Assembly: GCF_015687155.1 (NCBI RefSeq)
Contig: NZ_JADPQF010000002.1
Location: 62,001-126,000, forward strand
Source: Aliikangiella sp. G2MR2-5
GTDB taxonomy: Bacteria > Pseudomonadota > Gammaproteobacteria > Enterobacterales > Kangiellaceae
Direction of reading: 5' to 3'
Length of the DNA: 64,000 bases
Below are positions 16,491-26,035 of this stretch, piece after piece. The notes beneath the pieces are model-generated. The model worked only from the letters and a program-made list of their open reading frames with translations, was not told the origin of the DNA and ran no database searches. The first letter of the stretch is position 1. Every line of letters begins with the position of its first letter. The position numbers and the translations under genes are program-made.

Positions 16491-18101
16491 TTAGACCTGC
16501 ATATGCTGACAAGAAAAGTCCGCCACCCTGTTGCGACCTCCCTTTTTCGCCTGATACAGGGCTTTATCGGCACGCATAATTACTTGCTCAACCTGTGTAT
16601 CTTCACACTTCAGTTGACTTAGACCAACACTAATGGTGACTCCAACAGAAGCGCCATGGTACGCCACTTTTTCAGACTCAACTTTATCACTTATTCGATG
16701 AGCAATCTCCATTGCCTGTTCACTGTCACAATCCATTAGCATCATTGCAAACTCTTCTCCCCCCAAGCGACCGGCAATGTCATATTTTCTCAAACTTTCC
16801 TGCAAAATATTGGCAACTCGACGGATAACTTCATCACCCATAGGATGGCCATATGTATCATTGACACTTTTAAAATGGTCGATATCTATCATTAAAAAAA
16901 CTGCGGAAAAGTGATTTCGTTGTGATCGCAAAAACTCTTTTTGCGCCAACTCGAAGAAATATCGACGACTATATAAACCGGTTAGATCATCGGTAGTAGC
17001 CAACTGATAAAGCTTTTCATTAGCCGCTTTGAGTTCGAGGTTAGCCCGATTTCTCAAATTATTTGACCGAAGCAAACCATAGATCATTAAAGAAAAAATA
17101 ATGGACACGACAAGTATTCCAGCCATCCAGTTACGCTGCTCATCAATGGTTTGTTCTCGGTTCTCAATGACATTCTGTTGCTCTTTTATTTTTTCGATCT
17201 GTGTTGCCAAGAAAGCCTTGTTTTGTTCAATATTTTGTTGAAGCTTGGCGATATTAGCCTCCTTTGCCTCAACTTGTTTTTGCATACGTTCTAACTCAAC
17301 TCGCTTTTCTTTTAACGCATTTTCGCTTAGCTCTACTTCACTCAGCGACTCTTCTATTTGTGTTTTAAGCGCCTCCAGATCATTCTGTTTCTGTTTGATG
17401 ATCAACTCGTTTTGTTGAAGTTGAGTCTGAGCTTTAAGCAAAAGCTTTTGGTTGCTTTCAAGCTTCTTGATGAGCTTTGATAAATCTTCTTCTTTCTTGC
17501 TAACCTGACTTAAAAGTACATTCAGTTTGCTCTCTCTTTCTCGCAATTCTTCTCCAAGGTCCTGTCGAGAGCCCGCGAACTCCAATAAGCTGGTAGAAAC
17601 AGAAAAGCCTCGTTGAGCCAGGTTGGTTCGATTGATCTCCAGTTTGAGTCGATTATTTTCGGTTATCAGGTTGAACATTTGCACCTGACTACTGACTCTT
17701 CCTTCAACAATTAATAGTACATTTTGAGAGCTTTCAAACAACTGTGAGTTCTTAAAGCGGCCTCGGCTTCCGATAAAAACAGTAGTATATTTGCCGGCGT
17801 CAAAGTCAGCCTGATCAAACTCGACGATTTCAAATCCTTTTCCGCGAACAGTAAGGTTCTGACTTTGTTCAAACGCCTCAAATAATCTTTGCTCACCACC
17901 AAGGATAGCTATAACGAAGGATGTAATTTCGTCATCATTGGGCCAATTGACATGCTTGGTAATTTCGATGGTGTATTGAGCGTGAGCCTCAGATAAATTG
18001 AGCTCGAGAGAATCTGCCAGAAGATGTGACACTCCTGGAAAATAGAGCATAAATATGCAATACAACGAAACCAGCTTACGCCTGGATGAGTGCCACATCA
18101 T
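16491..18101 (-). CDS. Single-chain YfiR-like / coiled-coil / GGDEF diguanylate cyclase
   Basis: About 536 residues from the ATG at 18101; an upstream in-frame TTG at 18140 would add 13. A signal-anchor-like N-terminus precedes a periplasmic YfiR-type (DUF4154) domain at ~31-177 (EITKHVNWPND..., KYTTVFIGSRGRF). A coiled coil of about 140 residues follows (~182-325), then a transmembrane helix (~325-344) and a GGDEF domain (~367-532). The active site is GGEEF at 447-451 and the inhibitory RxxD (RKYD) is at 438-441, so it should make c-di-GMP with product inhibition. In Pseudomonas, YfiR is a separate periplasmic repressor of a cyclase; here sensor and cyclase are fused. Confidence 0.87.
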   Translation of the reverse strand: MMWHSSRRKLVSLYCIFMLYFPGVSHLLADSLELNLSEAHAQYTIEITKHVNWPNDDEITSFVIAILGGEQRLFEAFEQSQNLTVRGKGFEIVEFDQADFDAGKYTTVFIGSRGRFKNSQLFESSQNVLLIVEGRVSSQVQMFNLITENNRLKLEINRTNLAQRGFSVSTSLLEFAGSRQDLGEELRERESKLNVLLSQVSKKEEDLSKLIKKLESNQKLLLKAQTQLQQNELIIKQKQNDLEALKTQIEESLSEVELSENALKEKRVELERMQKQVEAKEANIAKLQQNIEQNKAFLATQIEKIKEQQNVIENREQTIDEQRNWMAGILVVSIIFSLMIYGLLRSNNLRNRANLELKAANEKLYQLATTDDLTGLYSRRYFFELAQKEFLRSQRNHFSAVFLMIDIDHFKSVNDTYGHPMGDEVIRRVANILQESLRKYDIAGRLGGEEFAMMLMDCDSEQAMEIAHRISDKVESEKVAYHGASVGVTISVGLSQLKCEDTQVEQVIMRADKALYQAKKGGRNRVADFSCQHMQV

Positions 18102-18228
18102 TAAATAATACGAATCAACTCCATATGATAGACTATTCAAATTATATATCGACTTTTGCGATTTGTCTTACTTATATTCGAGCCTCCTTAGATTAGTCCT
18201 CAGTCGAAAACCACCAAATATCTCGTCT

Positions 18229-19311
18229 CTAGAGCTGATATAGATTTCGCGAGGCATCAAAGTTCAACCTTTCTTCAACGGTTTCCCCCTTGAACATCTT
18301 GCTAAATATCCACTTGATCTTTTTGTTGTTTAAGGCACCACCAACAAAATAACTGTGATCGCTACCAACTAACTTGGCCTTGGTAACATCGATATAGTAG
18401 GCAGTTTCACTGTTCAACCCTTTCAAAAAATGCCCTAATCTTGCTTTTTGCTCGTCCCCGGGCTTGATTCTCGACGCTTTGAGCGCGTAATCATTTTCAT
18501 TGATTACAATATAAACCCGCTTACGTACATCTAACTTGTCAACCCAGACCGAGTGTGCAGAATTGTTGGTATCTGCAGCAACCAGACAAATATTGTCAAA
18601 AACCAGCTTCGCAGAGGAACTACCACTGGAACCCAGTGTTTTTTTAAAGACATAATTGCCCATGCTATGACATAACAAAGAAACTCCGGTTTGACACTTT
18701 TTAGCGATTAATCTGGAATACATCGACTGAGCGGCTACGGGATTATCCGGAAACTTGTCGTGTGCTTTTTTCATTGCCTCAGCTTTTCCGCCTTCAACCA
18801 GTAAATGATGGAAAAACTGGATTTTGCCAATGAATCGATCAAGCGCCCCCTCAGACGCTCTAGCATCGGATTTGTCACTCTTATAGGACAAGGTTCCGCT
18901 AACGGCACCTCCGCCATTGGCCGGCCAGGTGAAAGGGACGACAATCACATTGTGTGCTTTCTCTATCTGCTGTGCAGTGGTTAAAACATCTTTAACATCG
19001 TTGTTATAGCCGTGCACGAAAAACAAAATTGATTTTTTTTCTTTTACTGCTCGGGCAAAGATTTCACACGCAATTTTAAGACTCGCGTGCCAGTTTTCCT
19101 TTTCATTGATAGACAAACCATACTTATTCTTAAGTTTTATGACTTCAGACTTAGGAAGTTCATCTCCCTCAACTTTGCAAGTCCACTGCCCCTGCTTACG
19201 CGTAACCTTTACCAGACGAAGCTCCATCGGACCTTTTTCACTGGGATCTTTGCCAAATAGCTCCAGACCTTTCTTCCCCGTTAATAGCTTTCTGTTTGTT
19301 ACCAGATACAT
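18229..19311 (-). CDS. Alpha/beta hydrolase of the DUF900 type
   Basis: About 360 residues from the ATG at 19311, chosen because AAGGGAGA sits 4 nt upstream; a longer in-frame extension to 19494 is unlikely to be used. The core has the oxyanion strand LFFVHGYNNDVKDVL and a nucleophile elbow reading CHSMGN in place of the usual GHSMG, followed by VCLVAADTNN, which fits DUF900-type serine hydrolases. No signal peptide is visible from this start. The substrate is unknown. It is transcribed alone, divergent from the solute-binding-protein operon. Confidence 0.78.
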   Translation of the reverse strand: MYLVTNRKLLTGKKGLELFGKDPSEKGPMELRLVKVTRKQGQWTCKVEGDELPKSEVIKLKNKYGLSINEKENWHASLKIACEIFARAVKEKKSILFFVHGYNNDVKDVLTTAQQIEKAHNVIVVPFTWPANGGGAVSGTLSYKSDKSDARASEGALDRFIGKIQFFHHLLVEGGKAEAMKKAHDKFPDNPVAAQSMYSRLIAKKCQTGVSLLCHSMGNYVFKKTLGSSGSSSAKLVFDNICLVAADTNNSAHSVWVDKLDVRKRVYIVINENDYALKASRIKPGDEQKARLGHFLKGLNSETAYYIDVTKAKLVGSDHSYFVGGALNNKKIKWIFSKMFKGETVEERLNFDASRNLYQL

Positions 19312-19673
19312 AAAATCTCCCTTTTTAACTTTTGTCGCTCTCAGCCAATGTCCAACAAATGATTCAGAAAAGAAATAAAAAACTAATAATATTCTTATTC
19401 CTTCCAGAAATCCCACTGTGAGAATTTTATAAAAATTAGATATATCAAGGTTTAAAACTAGCAGACAATGCTGTGAGTGTAAAATAGTCATCATCTACCC
19501 TTTACAGCTGCATCATTTAAGTTAATGTCTAATATGAAAACAGACTAGACAGACAAAAATAGCCATTCTCATAAAGAGATTGGGCGATCAGTAGCCGATA
19601 TTTGTATTTTTTGTCACAATGGCAAATAATGAATTGATAATTAAGAATTTTTCACCCTTTAAGAACACACGGT
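19312..19673. promoter_or_regulatory. Divergent intergenic region upstream of SBP-GGDEF/EAL operon
   Basis: About 360 AT-rich bases between the DUF900 hydrolase and the solute-binding-protein gene. Both promoters must lie here. The ribosome-binding site of the hydrolase is at its left end. I see no strong promoter consensus, operator or RNA structure. Confidence 0.35.
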
Positions 19674-21386
19674 TTGGAGACCTTATTGCCTTTTACCTGC
19701 AAGCCTTTATTACCGCCAAACAGATCTATCTCCATAAGAGATTTCGGGTCGCAGAATATCTTATCCTCGTTAAAGTGCTGCCAATTGCGCCTGCCAGCGA
19801 TAATGCTATTTTTGCTGACAGGATTCTTAGCTCAAGTGCCACAATTAAAATCCGCAGATTTTACAAACTCTGGAACAACCTCAGCTGAGAAATCCCTGCC
19901 CTTGGTTACGAAAAAATCAAATCGAATAAGAGTTGCCTATTTCAGTCAGGACCCTCCGGCGATCGACTCCTTATCACCGTCATTTGATCCAGACTCTTAT
20001 TCCGTTATCGTTCAAATATTCGATACGCTGGTATATATGGATCTGGATGGCAATTTTAAACCAGGACTCGCCACTCACTGGGAAAAACTTTCAGCTACTC
20101 GCTGGCGCTTTTATCTACGTGAGGGTGTCAAATTTCACAACGGGGAAGAGTTTAATGCCAATGCTGTTAAGTTTACTTTTGATTACATTCTTAATCCGAA
20201 TAACAACGCCGGTAATCGATGGATTTTTAGCAGCTTAAAAAGACTTATTTTCGATCCAGCGAAGCCTTTTCAAATTGATTTTGAAACCTATAAGCCAGAC
20301 GGAATGTTTTTAAACAGATTCAATATGTTTGGCTCAATTTGCCCGCCACTTTATATCCAGGCGAAGGGTATAGAACACTTTCGAAAACACCCGATAGGAA
20401 CAGGGCCTTTTCGATTTTCGGAGTGGTCTGAAGGTAGCCACATTTTGCTAACCAGGAATAATGATTATTGGGCCCAGGGTATTCCAAAGATCAATGAAGT
20501 CAAATTTGTGGTGATTCCAAAATCTCAATGGATAAAAAGCTTTATTGAAGATAAGGTAGATTTCATTCCCAATTTAAGTGGAAATCAAACAACCCAGCTT
20601 ATGCGCAGAGCGAGAGGCAATGCCAAAATAATAAAACGTCCGGTACTAAGTAGTTACTGGGTGATGCTTCGAAACCAGGGCCCTCTGGCATCTCTTGATT
20701 TTCGCAAAGCGCTTAACTATGCGGTAAATAAAGAAGACCTGGTCAGGTTTGTTGATTTCGGGAACGCTATCCCCATGGCTTCGCTTGGTAAACAGGGAGA
20801 ATTCGGATTCAATCCGGAGTTGAAACCCTACTCCTATTCACCGCACAAAGCTAAAGCTTTAATAGATGATTTAGGGCTAGAATCTCCAATAAAATTAAAG
20901 AGTCTGGTGGCAGATATCGCAGAGCCTGCAGCTAAAGTAATTCAGAAAAACCTCGAAGATGTCGGGGTGGAACTGGAGTTGGAAGTTGTCAGTCGCTCTG
21001 AATGGGCAAACCGAGTTGTTGGATATAAGATTCAAACAGGAAAGCCAGCCGATTTTGACCTGGTTATCAACATTGTAGATAACCCTGTGTTTAACCTGGC
21101 ATTTCACGCCGGCCTTTTTCTGGACTCAAATAGTCCCTGGTCACTTCTGAATGACAAAGAGCTTGATATCCGCTTGCAGGATACCTTGAATACGGCTGAT
21201 GAAAAAGAACATGAAAAAAGACTCCAGGCACTCGATAGGTTTATTCATGAACAAGCATTTATGCTTTTTACCACTCAAAAAATTATTACTGCAGCAGTAA
21301 AGAAAGAAATTGATATTAATACCTTTGGAGCTAATGGGCACCTCGACTATGAAGTGCTTTCCAATGCAAATTTTGTAAAAGAATGA
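19674..21386 (+). CDS. Family-5 extracellular solute-binding protein (oligopeptide/nickel type)
   Basis: About 500 mature residues of the SBP_bac_5 fold. The signature segments are SYSVIVQIFDTLVYMDLDG, KPGLATHWEKLSATRWRFYLREGVKFHNGEEFNA and PIGTGPFRFSEW. The start is uncertain: the frame is open from a TTG at 19674, but the best signal peptide begins near the in-frame TTG at 19785 or ATG at 19803 (LRLPAIMLFLLTGFLAQ). Such proteins normally feed an ABC importer, but no permease or ATPase gene is present. The stop overlaps the start of a membrane GGDEF-EAL gene by 4 nt (ATGA), so it may act as a ligand sensor for that protein. Confidence 0.85.
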   Translation: METLLPFTCKPLLPPNRSISIRDFGSQNILSSLKCCQLRLPAIMLFLLTGFLAQVPQLKSADFTNSGTTSAEKSLPLVTKKSNRIRVAYFSQDPPAIDSLSPSFDPDSYSVIVQIFDTLVYMDLDGNFKPGLATHWEKLSATRWRFYLREGVKFHNGEEFNANAVKFTFDYILNPNNNAGNRWIFSSLKRLIFDPAKPFQIDFETYKPDGMFLNRFNMFGSICPPLYIQAKGIEHFRKHPIGTGPFRFSEWSEGSHILLTRNNDYWAQGIPKINEVKFVVIPKSQWIKSFIEDKVDFIPNLSGNQTTQLMRRARGNAKIIKRPVLSSYWVMLRNQGPLASLDFRKALNYAVNKEDLVRFVDFGNAIPMASLGKQGEFGFNPELKPYSYSPHKAKALIDDLGLESPIKLKSLVADIAEPAAKVIQKNLEDVGVELELEVVSRSEWANRVVGYKIQTGKPADFDLVINIVDNPVFNLAFHAGLFLDSNSPWSLLNDKELDIRLQDTLNTADEKEHEKRLQALDRFIHEQAFMLFTTQKIITAAVKKEIDINTFGANGHLDYEVLSNANFVKE

Positions 21387-24300
21387 TTAGCACTTTATAT
21401 AAAAAACTGATAACCAGACTCCACATCAAGTTTCTGATTCGTGGTATTTTTGTGCTGATTGTTGGTGTACTTTGCTTTGAAACCATCAGTTTTTATCGAA
21501 TGTCCAGCATGGTACAGAAGCTCACACTGGATAACATGAAAGCCAGTGTAAATGCAGCCTCATCTATTATCGATGATGAACTTTCACGCTTAAAGACGGA
21601 CTTAAAAATAATTAGCGAACTTCCATCGCTTGATGCATTCTTTTTAAATTCAAGCTACGACTTGATGAGTGAAGCAGAAAACAATAAAAAGGATATTATT
21701 CAGTTTTTTCAAAGTCAGCATGTTCGAAATAGTGCTTATCTGGCCTTAAAGGTTTGCGATCGAGACAACCGTCCATTGCTTATTTATTCTCCCATATCGG
21801 AAGTAGCGGAGAACTCGCTAAATACAAACTGTTCCTACAATCTGGAAAAAAGACAACCTTCGGTGGTAAAAAGCAAGGGCAACCTTCATTTGCTTTTCGG
21901 CCAGGAAGTATCCAGTCGCTCACATCGACTTGGTCAAATAGAAATTTTATTTGACTTAAAACCATATAATAAGATGATTTCCGAGTACTCCTTGAATGAA
22001 TCCGGATTCCTGACGCTTCTTGATGACAACCGAAGACTTTCTTTTAGCAATAATAGCAAGATAGCCTTTTTTGAAATCCTGGCCAATGAAATAGATAAGA
22101 TCCCAACAAACACATTTACTGAAATCAGCCGTCTTGATTTTGGAGCAACCCTGCTATACCTGGTCAACCTGAAAGAATTCAACTGGCATGTTGCAGCAGT
22201 GGTCTATGAGGATGAGATATTTGCACCACTTTACGAACAGATAAAGCTAGCAATCATCATAATCATTGCAATGATTCTAACAGAAGCTTTCTTTTTGAAT
22301 TTTTTTACAAAACGAATAATTACCGATCGAATCAACCAACTTGTCGATGCTACTAAAAGCATACTAGCAGGCGATTACGGGCAGAAACTTGAGAGTAAAG
22401 GTACAGACGAAATTTCACAACTAAGTAACAGCTTCAACCAGATGACCGAAGCGCTACAAGAGCAAATACGGGGAATTAAAGCAGAAAGAGACAAGGTGGT
22501 TAAAGGTAGAAAATACCTTAACGCAATAAGTGAAAACTCAGGTACTTTAATTAACATAAAAGGCGTCGACGGTCGCTATCAACTTGTAAACTCCGCTTTT
22601 GCAAAATACTTTGGTAGAGAGCCTGAAGAAATCATTGGCAAAACCGATTTTGATCTATTACCAAATTCAGTTGCTGAAAACTTTAGAAGAAATGACTTAC
22701 AATCAATTAATACTCGTTCAACCATTCAGTTTGAAGAAGAAGTTGAAGGTATTGATAGTGAGCCACAGTATTTTGTCACCATCAAGTTCCCGTTATTTGA
22801 CGAAAAAGGTGAAGTTCATGCAGTCGGGGGTATCGCAACCGATATTAGTGAACGAATCAAATCAGCCAAAGCGTTGGAAAAACTAAACTCAAAGCTAAAA
22901 CTTAGTAATGCATTGCTGGAAAGCATTGAGGAAGGAGTAATCATTACCGACGAAAGCTACCGTATAATTGATGCTAACCCTGCATTCATTGAACTTTTCG
23001 GTTACTCAAAAGAAGAGCTAATAGGCAGGAAACCTAAGCTAATTCGTTCAGAAGTTCACCCACCCGAGTTTTACGAAAAGCTTTATGAGCGCCTTGATAA
23101 ACAAGGTAGTTGGCACGGAGAAATTTGGGAAAAGACAAAGTCTGGAGAAACCATCCCCCAATTATTGACTGTAACATCAATTAGAAACGAGGAAGGGAAA
23201 ATCACTAATTATGCAGGGATTTATGCTGACATCAGTGACTTGAAGCAAACACAATATGAACTTCAAAAACAAGCTCATTTCGACTCTCTCACAGGGCTAG
23301 CGAATAGAATACTACTCGAAGAAAGAACCTCTCAGGCAATTTTACTTGCCCAAAGAGAGAGCTACAAAGTTGCAATGTTATTTATCGATTTGGATAACTT
23401 TAAATATATTAATGATACCCTCGGACATGATATTGGTGATGAATTACTTAAACAGGTCGCCAAACGATTTGATTTTATAATCCGTGAAACCGACACTCTC
23501 GCTCGCCAGGGCGGAGATGAGTTTGTTATTTTGCTCTCCAAGATTGTCCACAATAATGATGCTCGAATTATTGCTGAAAAAATTCGGGCGGCCGGAAGCA
23601 GTCCTTTTGCAGTAGGCCCGCATGAATTGTATATTTCTACAAGCATAGGAATCGCACTTTACCCTGAAGATGCTCTGGACACTAACGGCTTATTAAAGTG
23701 TTCAGATATGGCTATGTATGCGGCAAAAGATTCAGGTAAAAATAACTTTCATTTTTATTCTGAGGCGCTGAATCATGCAGCTGTCGATCGCCTTAAAATT
23801 GAACGAGCATTAAGAGATGCAATCGATAACGATTCACTGGAAATTTACTTACAACCTCAGGCCGATTCGGAAACAGGACAAATTGAGAAATTTGAAGCGT
23901 TACTTAGATGGAGGAACGAAGACGGTCAGTTTATTGCACCAGATCTATTTATCCCTATCGCGGAAGAAAGTGGAATTATTTTCAAGCTGGGTAACTGGGT
24001 AGTCAGAAGAGCGGTCGAAGCGATAAAACAGATCAATAACTCTACAGGTAGAGAATTCAAACTGGCTATCAACCTTTCTGCACGTCAATTTAGGCATTAC
24101 GACCTGGCAACGACACTCGACGCATTGGTGAAAGAGAGCGGAATTTCGAATCACCTGGTTGAGTTCGAAGTAACCGAGAGCCTTCTGGTCGAGGATTACA
24201 AGCTCGCTGAAAAGATATTGGCTGAGATAAAGTCATTCGGTTTTAGTTTGGCGCTAGATGATTTTGGCACAGGCTACTCTTCGCTAAGCTACTTAAAACA

Positions 24301-24556
24301 TTTTCCGATAGATACTCTAAAGCTAGATAAGTTATTTATGAAAGACCTTGTCAAAGATAAACGCAATCAAGCGATAGTACTTGCTTCGATCGATATGGGA
24401 AAAGCACTTGGAATGACAGTTGTATGCGAGGGAATTGAATCAAAAGAACAGTTTGATTTTATTCGCTCGGTTGGCGAAGTAAAAATCCAGGGATACTACC
24501 TGTCTAAACCGGAACCGGTAGTTCAACTATTGAAAAAGTTACCATCATTAAGCTAG
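21383..24556 (+). CDS. Membrane-bound PAS-PAS-GGDEF-EAL c-di-GMP protein
   Basis: 1057 residues. Transmembrane helices at ~18-36 and ~288-308 enclose a ~250-residue periplasmic sensor with two cysteines (125, 150). A HAMP linker (~310-365), two PAS domains (~375-490 and ~505-620), a GGDEF domain (~630-795) and an EAL domain (~805-1055) follow. The cyclase site is intact (GGDEF at 710-714, RxxD RETD at 701-704). The phosphodiesterase site is also intact (EALLRW at 838-843, later DDFGTGYSSL). It can therefore make or break c-di-GMP. It is translationally coupled (ATGA) to the solute-binding protein before it, which suggests the binding protein tunes it. Confidence 0.93.
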   Translation: MISTLYKKLITRLHIKFLIRGIFVLIVGVLCFETISFYRMSSMVQKLTLDNMKASVNAASSIIDDELSRLKTDLKIISELPSLDAFFLNSSYDLMSEAENNKKDIIQFFQSQHVRNSAYLALKVCDRDNRPLLIYSPISEVAENSLNTNCSYNLEKRQPSVVKSKGNLHLLFGQEVSSRSHRLGQIEILFDLKPYNKMISEYSLNESGFLTLLDDNRRLSFSNNSKIAFFEILANEIDKIPTNTFTEISRLDFGATLLYLVNLKEFNWHVAAVVYEDEIFAPLYEQIKLAIIIIIAMILTEAFFLNFFTKRIITDRINQLVDATKSILAGDYGQKLESKGTDEISQLSNSFNQMTEALQEQIRGIKAERDKVVKGRKYLNAISENSGTLINIKGVDGRYQLVNSAFAKYFGREPEEIIGKTDFDLLPNSVAENFRRNDLQSINTRSTIQFEEEVEGIDSEPQYFVTIKFPLFDEKGEVHAVGGIATDISERIKSAKALEKLNSKLKLSNALLESIEEGVIITDESYRIIDANPAFIELFGYSKEELIGRKPKLIRSEVHPPEFYEKLYERLDKQGSWHGEIWEKTKSGETIPQLLTVTSIRNEEGKITNYAGIYADISDLKQTQYELQKQAHFDSLTGLANRILLEERTSQAILLAQRESYKVAMLFIDLDNFKYINDTLGHDIGDELLKQVAKRFDFIIRETDTLARQGGDEFVILLSKIVHNNDARIIAEKIRAAGSSPFAVGPHELYISTSIGIALYPEDALDTNGLLKCSDMAMYAAKDSGKNNFHFYSEALNHAAVDRLKIERALRDAIDNDSLEIYLQPQADSETGQIEKFEALLRWRNEDGQFIAPDLFIPIAEESGIIFKLGNWVVRRAVEAIKQINNSTGREFKLAINLSARQFRHYDLATTLDALVKESGISNHLVEFEVTESLLVEDYKLAEKILAEIKSFGFSLALDDFGTGYSSLSYLKHFPIDTLKLDKLFMKDLVKDKRNQAIVLASIDMGKALGMTVVCEGIESKEQFDFIRSVGEVKIQGYYLSKPEPVVQLLKKLPSLS

Positions 24557-24581
24557 CCGATAATTAGTATTAATAAAACGA

Positions 24582-26003
24582 TTACTTCCAGCAGAAAATG
24601 GAATTGGCATAATAGCTAATCAATTCATCCTGCTCAGGAGATACTCTAAGCATTTTATTTTCTTCAGATATTATTCGGCGCAGTATCAGTCGGTCAATCG
24701 CAGCTTCGAGCATTACTTTCTTATCTTTATTGGGAAATAAAACTTTTCCGTCCTCTTTCTCAATTCTGAACATTAACTGTTGAGCTTCTTCAACAATCAA
24801 ACTGCGCTCAACCTGATTTTGCTCGCTAGCAATCAGAAACCGGGAAAGAGTGGCACAAATCAAGGTTACAGGAACCGCCGGCACTGTTTTCTCAACACTA
24901 TTCATCAAGTAACATGCCAGACTTTCAACTGCTTCAAACCGCTTTTTTGTTGATAATAAAGAAAAGTTAACCGAATTTTTTAGACAATAATTTTGACATG
25001 AAATGGGTTCATCGAAATTAACGCAGGCAAAACCATAACGCTGCCACTGATGGCGTTGAGCAAGACGAAGGTTATTCCAAATGAAACGAAAGGTGGTTTT
25101 AACAGTGTACCAGCGTCCGGGTTTAGCTTCATTCTCGCGTAAAGAAAGTAGTAGCGTTCGGTCTTCCAGTACACGATCATAATTGATGCCAACAGGAATG
25201 AAAATAATATCGCGATCTCGCTCAAAGTCGTAATTTCTTAACATATAATCAAGAAATCCTAACTTCGGACTTCTCAGTTTTCCATCGCGCGTCAAGCCTC
25301 CTTCAGGAAAGACTGCCTGACAAACGCCTTCTCGAGTAGCCATATCGATATATCTTTCCAGAACCTTCCGATAGAGGGGATTTCGCGAATTTCTGCGAAC
25401 AAAATAGGCCCCCATGGATTTTATCAGACTGTGCAGAGGCCAAACTTTTGCCCACTCACCGACGGCATAAGACAACGCCATTTTTTCTGCAACCAGAAAT
25501 GAAACCAGTATATAGTCCATATTGCTGCGGTGGTTCATCACAAAAACAACTGTTGATTCCTTATTCAGATTAATCAGTTTTTCTTGCTGATCCTGATTTA
25601 CCCTGACGCTATACAGCAATTTAGTCAGCTTCTTGGATAACCAGTAGCCAACTCTATAGTAGATATAAGCATTAAATGAGGGAACGATTTCACTGGCATA
25701 CCTTCGAACCTTTTCCAGAAGAACCTCTCTGGGAATTTCATCCTCCAATGACTGCTTTTGAACAAAAGTCAGTACCTGTGAATCATGTACAAGTCTGTCA
25801 AGTAGCACCTGTCTTTTGGTTAACTGGAAGGGTCTGATTTCAATATTGAGACGCTGATTCAATTCCTCGATAGCTTTGTTAACTTTTTTTCGAAAAAACC
25901 AGCGTACGCCAGGAAATAACAATCGGTTTATAAAAACGATTAGAGAGATAAAAAGGAGTAGAAAAAATAACCAGACAGGGATAGTAACAGTTTGACTCAT
26001 CAA
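24582..26003 (-). CDS. PlsB-like glycerol-3-phosphate acyltransferase, short form
   Basis: A 473-residue membrane-anchored acyltransferase. A transmembrane helix lies at ~10-30. The acyltransferase block has motif I NHRSNMD, motif II GAYFVRRNSR, motif III FPEGGLTRDGKL and motif IV IIFIPVGINYDR, in the spacing of PlsB, and a long helical C-terminal part follows. PlsB puts the first acyl chain on glycerol-3-phosphate. Classical PlsB has about 800 residues, so this lacks much of the usual N-terminal region. It could instead act on another lysophospholipid. It is convergent with the GGDEF-EAL gene. Confidence 0.82.
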   Translation of the reverse strand: MMSQTVTIPVWLFFLLLFISLIVFINRLLFPGVRWFFRKKVNKAIEELNQRLNIEIRPFQLTKRQVLLDRLVHDSQVLTFVQKQSLEDEIPREVLLEKVRRYASEIVPSFNAYIYYRVGYWLSKKLTKLLYSVRVNQDQQEKLINLNKESTVVFVMNHRSNMDYILVSFLVAEKMALSYAVGEWAKVWPLHSLIKSMGAYFVRRNSRNPLYRKVLERYIDMATREGVCQAVFPEGGLTRDGKLRSPKLGFLDYMLRNYDFERDRDIIFIPVGINYDRVLEDRTLLLSLRENEAKPGRWYTVKTTFRFIWNNLRLAQRHQWQRYGFACVNFDEPISCQNYCLKNSVNFSLLSTKKRFEAVESLACYLMNSVEKTVPAVPVTLICATLSRFLIASEQNQVERSLIVEEAQQLMFRIEKEDGKVLFPNKDKKVMLEAAIDRLILRRIISEENKMLRVSPEQDELISYYANSIFCWK

Positions 26004-26035
26004 TGTTCCCTCCCCATAAGCAAATTATTTTCCGG

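Noticed and set aside
19312-19494. 61-residue N-terminal extension of the DUF900 hydrolase
   Set aside because: A strong AAGGGAGA site sits in front of the ATG at 19311, and the extension looks like translated intergenic DNA.
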